A stretch of 6,061 nucleotides of DNA, from positions 1 to 6,061 of the forward strand of contig CAMWQY010000172.1 in the NCBI GenBank assembly GCA_947176355.1, given 5' to 3'. The position numbers and the translations under genes are program-made. The stretch is from an uncultured Porphyromonadaceae bacterium. GTDB lineage: Bacteria; Bacteroidota; Bacteroidia; Bacteroidales; Muribaculaceae. The notes below the pieces were generated by a model. The model did not search any database and was not told the DNA's origin. It saw only the letters and a list, made by a program, of their open reading frames with translations. This document shows positions 1-4,262 of the stretch, piece after piece. The stretch's first letter is position 1, and each line of letters opens with the position of its first letter.

Positions 1-43
1 ATAAAATATAAGGAATTCTGAATGTACAGGGATTTTTTAAATG

Positions 44-63
44 AAAGAGCCGTGCTTTTTTTT
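44..63 (+). terminator. possible weak intrinsic terminator of an upstream gene
   Basis: AAAGAGC (44-50) can pair with GCTTTTT (54-60) over a 3-nt CGT loop, including one G-T pair, and a run of eight T follows (56-63). The stem has only two G-C pairs and its 3' arm is part of the T run, so it is weak. It could end a gene lying left of the window. No coding end is visible in bases 1-43, so this is only a possibility. Confidence 0.25.
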
Positions 64-91
64 ATCTTTTATGCACCAAATTAGTTAAAAA

Positions 92-123
92 TTTGCATAT
101 TTCATTCACGTTTATTAACTTTG
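92..123 (+). promoter_or_regulatory. Bacteroidota-type promoter of the cytochrome bd operon
   Basis: TTTG at 92-95 is followed after exactly 20 nt by TAACTTTG at 116-123. This matches the primary sigma factor consensus of Bacteroides and relatives (TTTG, 19-21 nt, TAnnTTTG) at every fixed base. Transcription should begin about 6-8 nt past 123, giving a leader of only about 18 nt before the ATG at 148. It is the only strong promoter seen ahead of the three-gene bd unit, so the genes are probably co-transcribed from here. I saw no clear binding site for an oxygen-responsive regulator, but could not search for one systematically. Confidence 0.8.
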
Positions 124-147
124 CCCTATAAAGTGAATTAGTAGCGT

Positions 148-369
148 ATGGAAAGTTTAAGCATAAAAGCCCGTAAGGTATTTGACTTCTACGTCGACGG
201 TTTCAAAAACATGACTGTCGGCCGTAAACTTTGGGCTATAATCTTAATAAAGGTAGCTATCTTATTCCTCGTCTTCAAGCTATTTTTCTTTCCAAACATA
301 TTGAAGGAAAACTACGACAACGACGACGACCGCGCCCGCGCCGTAGCCACCGAACTCACCTCCCGCTAA
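148..369 (+). CDS. DUF4492-type small membrane protein, probable bd oxidase accessory protein
   Basis: This 73-residue protein has one clear membrane helix at about residues 28-48, rich in I, L, V and F and ending in a run of three F followed by PN. A basic and aromatic N-terminal part (F-Y-x-D-G-F, then M-T-x-G-[RK]-x-L-W) precedes it, and an acidic tail (N-D-D-D-D, 58-61) follows. From memory this pattern matches the DUF4492 family of Bacteroidota, which sits next to cydA; no biochemical role is known to me. By the positive-inside rule the N-terminus should be cytosolic and the acidic tail periplasmic. Single-helix subunits such as CydX stabilise haem in E. coli bd oxidase, and this protein may do a similar job, but that is inference; it is about twice the length of CydX and not obviously related. 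The ATG is chosen because it lies about 18 nt past the predicted transcription start. The codons of the last 20 or so residues are notably GC-rich, unlike the AT-rich first half. The next gene, cydA, starts 76 nt downstream. Confidence 0.82.
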   Translation: MESLSIKARKVFDFYVDGFKNMTVGRKLWAIILIKVAILFLVFKLFFFPNILKENYDNDDDRARAVATELTSR

Positions 370-390
370 AGATTAGATATTTTGTTACTG

Positions 391-410
391 GTATCGGCTT
401 TAGCCGATAC
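391..410. repeat. perfect palindrome (RNA hairpin) between DUF4492 gene and cydA
   Basis: GTATCGGCT (391-399) and AGCCGATAC (402-410) are exact reverse complements. In RNA this gives an 8-bp stem with a TTTA loop. It is followed by A-rich rather than T-rich sequence and is not flanked by a T run on the other strand, so it is not an intrinsic terminator in either direction. It lies in the 76-nt gap just before the A-rich cydA leader and could protect or help process the operon mRNA, setting different amounts of the small protein and CydA. A REP-like dispersed palindrome is the alternative. Confidence 0.75.
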
Positions 411-445
411 AAAAAACTTAAATAACTTAAAAACTAAATAAACCC

Positions 446-1987
446 ATGGAAGATTTAATTCAAGTAGTCGACTGGTCGCGACTTCAATTCGCACTGACCG
501 CCATAGTCCACTGGCTATTCGTTCCGCTTACGATCGGAATAAGCCTCATCGTCGCAGTAATGGAGACAATCTATTACCGCACTAAATCTGAAAAATGGCT
601 TAAGACAACGAAATTCTGGATGACTCTATTTGCCATCAATTTTGCAATTGGTGTCGCTACCGGTATCATCCTTGAATTTGAGTTCGGTACCAACTGGTCG
701 AACTACAGCTGGTTTGTAGGCGACATTTTCGGAGCTCCACTCGCCATCGAAGGCCTTCTTGCATTCTTTATGGAAGCCACCTTCTTCGCTGTAATGTTCT
801 TCGGTTGGAAGAAAGTGTCTGCAGGTTTTCACCTTACATCAACTTGGCTCGTAGCAATTGGCGTTTCCCTTTCCGCACTTTGGATTCTCATCGCCAATGC
901 TTGGATGCAATATCCTGTCGGAATGGAATTTGACCCCGATCAGATGCGCAATGTAATGTCTGATTTTATAGCTGTCGCTACTTCTCCGGTGGCTATCAAT
1001 AAATTCTTCCATGCCGTTACGAGCGGTTGGGTACTTGCATCTGTTTTCGTGATAGGTGTAAGCTGCATCATCGCAGCCAAAGGAAAGAACATGCAGATGG
1101 CTAAAGATTCTGTCAAGGTTGCAGGTTGGATTGGTCTCATCGGTATGGTTTTCACGATGTGGACAGGCGACGGTTCTGCTGTTCAGGTAGCACGCGTTCA
1201 GCCTATGAAGCTTGCCGCTATGGAAGGCCTTTATCGCGGTGAGATAGGACAGGAGCTTATTGGTTTCGGTATAGTAGATGAAAAGGAAAGAGATGTCAAG
1301 TGCAAGATTGCTATTCCCAAAGGACTTTCCATACTTGCCAACCATGATGCCAATAGCTTCGTTCCCGGTATCGACGACCTCATCGACGGCGTTGCATTGA
1401 CTCCGCAAGGCGACACAATCAATACTATCAGCTATGCCCAGAGAATCGAGATTGGCAAAGCCGCTCAGCAGGCTCTCCGCGACTATGAGGCTGCCCGAAA
1501 GGCAGGCGATGAAGCTGCTCTCGCAAATGCGCTTGAAAGAATTAAAGCCAACTATTCATTCTTTGGTTATGGTTACTTCAATTCTCCGGAGGATGCAGTT
1601 CCGCCGGTAGCTCTCACATTCTATTCATTCCACATTATGGTCATTGCAGGCGGATATCTACTACTGTTTCTCATCGTGGCTTTGTTCATTGTTTATAAGA
1701 AGCCCACATGGTTTGATACTCGACTTGCACGCTGGATTGGCATTCTCAGCATCCCGGTAGTATGGATATGTAGTGAAGCCGGTTGGATTGTAGCGGAAGT
1801 AGGACGTCAGCCCTGGACCATCCAGGATATCCTTCCAGTTCAGGCAGCCGTATCAGCTGTGACAGCAGAATCTGTCCAACTCACATTCTGGCTCTTTGCC
1901 ATTGTCTTTGCCGCCCTCATTGCAGCAGAGATCTCTATCATGGTCAACGAAGTCAAGAAAGGCTCCAACAAAGAAATCACCGAATAA
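446..1987 (+). CDS. cydA: cytochrome bd quinol oxidase subunit I (CydA)
   Basis: CydA binds the three haems (b558, b595, d) and the quinol of cytochrome bd, an inner-membrane oxidase that reduces O2 to water and releases protons outside. The 513 residues show the family's nine-helix layout. By alignment from memory to E. coli CydA, the key residues are present: H22 (haem d/b595 ligand region, E. coli H19), E102 and E110 (E99, E107), H189 (H186, haem b558), K255 and E260 of the Q-loop (K252, E257), M398 (M393, second b558 ligand), and E451 with G-R-Q-P-W at 453-457. The distance from K255 to M398 is 143 residues against 141 in E. coli, so the Q-loop is the long type. One difference: the E. coli arginine two residues before the ligand methionine is H396 here. 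The ATG is preceded by an A-rich leader with no Shine-Dalgarno sequence, normal for the phylum. cydB begins 40 nt downstream. The quinol is presumably menaquinol. The identification is secure. Confidence 0.98.
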   Translation: MEDLIQVVDWSRLQFALTAIVHWLFVPLTIGISLIVAVMETIYYRTKSEKWLKTTKFWMTLFAINFAIGVATGIILEFEFGTNWSNYSWFVGDIFGAPLAIEGLLAFFMEATFFAVMFFGWKKVSAGFHLTSTWLVAIGVSLSALWILIANAWMQYPVGMEFDPDQMRNVMSDFIAVATSPVAINKFFHAVTSGWVLASVFVIGVSCIIAAKGKNMQMAKDSVKVAGWIGLIGMVFTMWTGDGSAVQVARVQPMKLAAMEGLYRGEIGQELIGFGIVDEKERDVKCKIAIPKGLSILANHDANSFVPGIDDLIDGVALTPQGDTINTISYAQRIEIGKAAQQALRDYEAARKAGDEAALANALERIKANYSFFGYGYFNSPEDAVPPVALTFYSFHIMVIAGGYLLLFLIVALFIVYKKPTWFDTRLARWIGILSIPVVWICSEAGWIVAEVGRQPWTIQDILPVQAAVSAVTAESVQLTFWLFAIVFAALIAAEISIMVNEVKKGSNKEITE

Positions 1988-1991
1988 TCTC

Positions 1992-2023
1992 ATAACTCCA
2001 CAACTTCACAACTCAAAAACTGA
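1992..2023 (+). repeat. four imperfect 8-nt tandem repeats in the cydA-cydB gap
   Basis: The 40-nt gap between cydA and cydB is largely four tandem 8-mers: ATAACTCC (1992-1999), ACAACTTC (2000-2007), ACAACTCA (2008-2015) and AAAACTGA (2016-2023). The cydB ATG begins 4 nt later at 2028. The tract has a single G (2022) and should be unstructured, which suits start-site access in a group that initiates without Shine-Dalgarno pairing. The periodicity suggests origin by slippage. A related but less regular AACTTAA/ACTTAA pattern is found in the leader of cydA (about 412-442). Confidence 0.6.
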
Positions 2024-2027
2024 AAAC

Positions 2028-3161
2028 ATGGAAACATTACAAATATATTGGTGGCTTCTTATCGCAGTGCTCGGAGGAGTCCTCGTATTCATGCTGTTCG
2101 TACAAGGTGGTCAAAGTCTCCTGCTCGAGACCCGCGGTTCGATGGCAAAAAACCTTATAGTTAACTCACTCGGTCGTAAATGGGAACTTACCTTTACCAC
2201 TCTTGTGGTGTTTGGCGGAGCTTTCTTTGCATCCTTCCCACTCTTTTATTCTACATCCTTCGGCGGAGCCTACTGGCTCTGGATGGCAATCCTTTTCAGC
2301 TTCGTACTGCAGGCAGTCAGCTATGAATTCCGTCGCAAGACCGGAAATCTTTATGGCACCCGCACCTACGATGCTTTCTTGCTCATCAACGGAGTGGTAG
2401 GTTGTGTGCTTATCGGAGTCGCAGTGGGCATTCTTTTCTTTGGAGGTGAATTCACCGTAACCCGTGGCAACATCCTCGACGGCAATTCACCCGTCATCTC
2501 AGTCTGGGCCTCAACCCATGGACTCGAAGCAATCGCCAACTGGAAAAATCTGCTTGTAGGATTCACGCTCTTCTTCCTCGCGCGTATGAATGCAGCCCTC
2601 TATCTTATGAATTCCATCGACGATGGACCGAAAGTATTCAATGCCCTTAGAATTAAAGCTCTCTTGAATGGTCTTATCTTTGTGGTCCTCTTCCTTGCCC
2701 TTCTTTGGGTAGTGCTCACAGCAGATGGTTATACTGTAGATGCCAACGGACAAGTAGTGGCTGTACAATACAAGTATGCTATCAACTTGGTAGAAATGTG
2801 GTGGATCCTTGCAACGCTTATTTTCGGAGTTTTATTGGTGCTTGTTGGCTTCGGTCTGACCGCTTTCAAGAAAGAATACAAAGGTGGTATCTGGTGGACA
2901 GGAGTAGGCACTATCATCACCATTGTAAGCCTCTTGTGTGACCTCGCCTACAACAACACAAGCTACATGCCCTCGTTGACCGATCCCCAATCATCCCTCA
3001 CGATTGCCAACAGCAGCAGCACCGAATTCACACTCACCGTCATGTCCTGGGTATCCCTCCTCGTCCCCGTCGTAATACTCTACATCTGGTACGTCTGGAG
3101 CAAGATGAACGCCACCCCCATGACCCCCCAAGACATCGAAGAAGACCCCCACTCCTACTAA
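2028..3161 (+). CDS. cydB: cytochrome bd quinol oxidase subunit II (CydB)
   Basis: CydB is the second large membrane subunit of cytochrome bd; it pairs with CydA and supports haem binding and O2 or proton access. The protein is 377 residues (E. coli 379) with about nine predicted helices. Family marks include the stretch around A-x-S-Y-E-F-R-R-K (96-104), A-R-M-N-A-A-L-Y (185-192), and near the C-terminus S-L-T, then T-L-x-V-M-S-W-V (335-342), closely like E. coli. The reading frame is open back to an ATG at 1896, but that would overlap cydA and add 44 hydrophilic residues with no family counterpart; the ATG at 2028 gives the usual M-E-T-L-x-x-Y-W-W start and a short gap after cydA. Oddities relative to E. 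coli: the D-G-F-D motif of helix 1 reads Q-G-G-Q (26-29), and the helix-2 aspartate (E. coli D58) aligns with E53. I believe both are normal for the Bacteroidota form. The 3' end has three C runs (5, 6 and 5 bases) within 40 bases. No cydX-like gene follows. Confidence 0.97.
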   Translation: METLQIYWWLLIAVLGGVLVFMLFVQGGQSLLLETRGSMAKNLIVNSLGRKWELTFTTLVVFGGAFFASFPLFYSTSFGGAYWLWMAILFSFVLQAVSYEFRRKTGNLYGTRTYDAFLLINGVVGCVLIGVAVGILFFGGEFTVTRGNILDGNSPVISVWASTHGLEAIANWKNLLVGFTLFFLARMNAALYLMNSIDDGPKVFNALRIKALLNGLIFVVLFLALLWVVLTADGYTVDANGQVVAVQYKYAINLVEMWWILATLIFGVLLVLVGFGLTAFKKEYKGGIWWTGVGTIITIVSLLCDLAYNNTSYMPSLTDPQSSLTIANSSSTEFTLTVMSWVSLLVPVVILYIWYVWSKMNATPMTPQDIEEDPHSY

Positions 3162-3169
3162 TATGGAAA

Positions 3170-3211
3170 GCAGGCTTTGGCTTCGCCCAAGCTAAAGCAA
3201 GTCCAGCCTGC
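3170..3211. repeat. imperfect palindrome between cydB and its terminator
   Basis: GCTTTGGCTT (3174-3183) pairs with AAGCTAAAGC (3189-3198) through ten positions, nine Watson-Crick and one G-T, around the loop CGCCC. An alternative outer pairing, GCAGGCT (3170-3176) with AGCCTGC (3205-3211), shares bases with it. It starts 9 bases after the cydB stop and lies upstream of the terminator hairpin, so it may protect the mRNA 3' end or be a dispersed palindromic repeat. No T run follows it. Confidence 0.6.
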
Positions 3212-3225
3212 GCTCTAAATACATT

Positions 3226-3258
3226 AAGCGTGCAGCACATATAGCTGCACGCTTTTTT
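3226..3258 (+). terminator. strong intrinsic terminator of the cytochrome bd operon
   Basis: AAGCGTGCAGC (3226-3236) and GCTGCACGCTT (3244-3254) are exact reverse complements, forming an 11-bp stem with the 7-nt loop ACATATA. A run of six T (3253-3258) follows the GC-rich part. It ends the unit 65 nt after the cydB stop and separates it from the LemA-type unit. The opposite strand has only a short A/T stretch on the other side, so it should act mainly rightward. Confidence 0.93.
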
Positions 3259-3313
3259 ATATTTGCGGCTTTGAGGGAGTAATCCGGTTATGGACAATAT
3301 GGACAATAAAAAG

Positions 3314-3345
3314 CTTGGATTTGTCTGAAAAAGTCTATATTTTTG
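3314..3345 (+). promoter_or_regulatory. candidate promoter of the LemA-type two-gene unit
   Basis: TATTTTTG at 3338-3345 fits the Bacteroidota TAnnTTTG element at every fixed base, and CTTG at 3314-3317, exactly 20 nt upstream, matches three of four bases of the TTTG element. It lies after the bd terminator, as expected for a separate unit. Initiation near 3352 would leave a leader of about 160 nt before the ATG at 3516. A second, weaker element (TTAGTTTG, 3438-3445) has no partner at the right distance. Confidence 0.55.
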
Positions 3346-3515
3346 CATTACAAAACTTATTTGAAATGCGTCAGCAGGTTTGTCGAAGGTGATAAAAATT
3401 CGTAATATTTCTAATCAGTATATTTCGTGAAGAAAGATTAGTTTGCGAATCCTACAAGCCGGAATCATTTCTCAGTGTAAGATTAATTTTTTAACCTCTA
3501 AATACTAATCAAAAG

Positions 3516-4262
3516 ATGGCTAATTTATTAGATGAAATGACCGGTCCGGTCAATGATCAGGGTCAAGACGTAAGAGTAATCAATCGTCAGCTCCCTGTGG
3601 AAGTAGGATTTGGCTCTAAACTGTTTGAAATCGCACTTTGGATAACTATTCCTATTCTTGTAATCATTTATGCACTTGTAGGCGATGTGGATGATCCGGG
3701 AAAGACCATTCTCATTGGTTGCCTTGTCGGCCTACTTCCCGGAGTAATTTTCATTTTTTTGAAGATAAACGCCAAGAATTATTTTCAGCAACTGGAACAG
3801 AAAATCCAAGCCGAAGCCTCAAACATTGATAATTATCTTGAACAGCGCGTTCAGATTCTCCAAAACGTTGTAGGCCTGGTGAATCGTGCTATAGAGCTAG
3901 ACTCCACTGTAATGACCGCTGTAGCAGCACTACGCAGTGGCGGTAGAGTAGACGAATCCAATAGAAATGAGGTAGTGGAGCAAGTAAACTCTGCATTCGG
4001 CCGACTGTTTCCTCAAGTGGAAGCTTACCCCGAGCTTAAAGCCCATAATGCCATTGCGGACGCGATGCAACAAAATAATTATCTACAGCGCGAAATAACG
4101 GCTGCCAGAACAGTATATAACAGCCGTGTGACACAGTGGAACACCGACATCTTCTCATGGCCCACGAAGATGATTGTCGCTGCAAAGCAGGGCTATACCA
4201 CCCGTATTCCTTTCACTGTTTCGAATGAAACCCGCGAGATGGCTCGAGCAAAATTCTTCTGA
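3516..4262 (+). CDS. LemA-family membrane protein with two-helix N-terminal anchor
   Basis: The C-terminal part (about residues 87-233 of 248) is a LemA domain, a helical bundle of unknown biochemical role. The marks are N-I-D-x-Y-L-x-x-R at 103-111 with the following Q-I-L-Q-N-V-V-G-L-V (the usual R-x-D-L-I-P-N-L-V region), then E-A-Y-P-E-L-K-A-H (169-177), A-R-x-x-Y-N-x-x-V (197-205), and W-N-T-D-I-F-S-W-P (208-216). Typical LemA proteins are about 180-200 residues with one N-terminal helix; this one has two, at about 37-55 and 64-82, joined by the acidic loop G-D-V-D-D-P-G-K. Basic residues lie before helix 1 and after helix 2, so by the positive-inside rule both termini and the LemA domain are cytosolic. 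The stop codon shares one base with the next start (TGATG, 4260-4264), so the two genes are very likely translationally coupled and the products partners. The gene symbol lemA is withheld because the architecture differs. The start at 3516 is preceded by CAAAAG, without a clear Shine-Dalgarno sequence; a second ATG is found 7 codons in. Confidence 0.92.
   Translation: MANLLDEMTGPVNDQGQDVRVINRQLPVEVGFGSKLFEIALWITIPILVIIYALVGDVDDPGKTILIGCLVGLLPGVIFIFLKINAKNYFQQLEQKIQAEASNIDNYLEQRVQILQNVVGLVNRAIELDSTVMTAVAALRSGGRVDESNRNEVVEQVNSAFGRLFPQVEAYPELKAHNAIADAMQQNNYLQREITAARTVYNSRVTQWNTDIFSWPTKMIVAAKQGYTTRIPFTVSNETREMARAKFF

Larger units (their letters stand above)
3162..3515. other. 354-base gene-free stretch between the two operons
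   Basis: I see no convincing gene here. From left to right it holds an imperfect palindrome (3170-3211), the bd operon terminator (3226-3258), an exact 9-bp tandem duplication ATGGACAAT (3290-3298 and 3299-3307), a candidate promoter (3314-3345) and a leader of about 160 nt ahead of the LemA-type gene. In the leader, GATTAGT at 3436-3442 is complementary both to CTAATC at 3411-3416 and to ACTAATC at 3504-3510, next to the start codon. I recognise no riboswitch or tRNA. Confidence 0.7.

Noticed and set aside
391..416. The palindrome before cydA as an intrinsic terminator or attenuator
   Set aside because: It is followed by A bases rather than T bases on the + strand and has no suitable T run for the minus strand.
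231..425. 64-codon open frame overlapping the DUF4492 gene and the following palindrome
   Set aside because: It is in another frame of a recognisable small gene, its product is basic and low in complexity, and it runs through the intergenic palindrome.
839..1408. 189-codon open frame on the minus strand inside cydA
   Set aside because: It lies wholly inside the well-supported cydA, its translation has no recognisable domain, and no promoter or leader supports it.
1896..2027. 44-codon N-terminal extension of cydB from an ATG inside cydA
   Set aside because: It overlaps cydA by 92 bases, is hydrophilic and low in complexity, has no counterpart in the family, and the ATG at 2028 gives a protein of normal CydB length.
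3163..3195. Ten-codon frame (ATG just after the cydB stop) as a cydX-like gene
   Set aside because: It is too short, lacks a membrane helix, and runs into the palindrome; nothing resembles the CydX start M-W-Y.
3258..3265. TATATTTG as a promoter -7 element for unit 2
   Set aside because: It fits TAnnTTTG but overlaps the end of the terminator T run, and there is no TTTG-like element about 20 nt upstream, where the terminator stem lies.
3290..3328. Twelve-codon frame starting in the ATGGACAAT duplication as a small or leader peptide
   Set aside because: It lies mostly upstream of the predicted transcription start of unit 2 and downstream of the bd terminator, so it is unlikely to be transcribed.
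3681..3707. G-D-V-D-D-P-G-K-T in the LemA-type protein as a Walker A nucleotide-binding loop
   Set aside because: The spacing is five residues between the glycines instead of four, and the segment is the short loop between two membrane helices, probably outside the cytosol.
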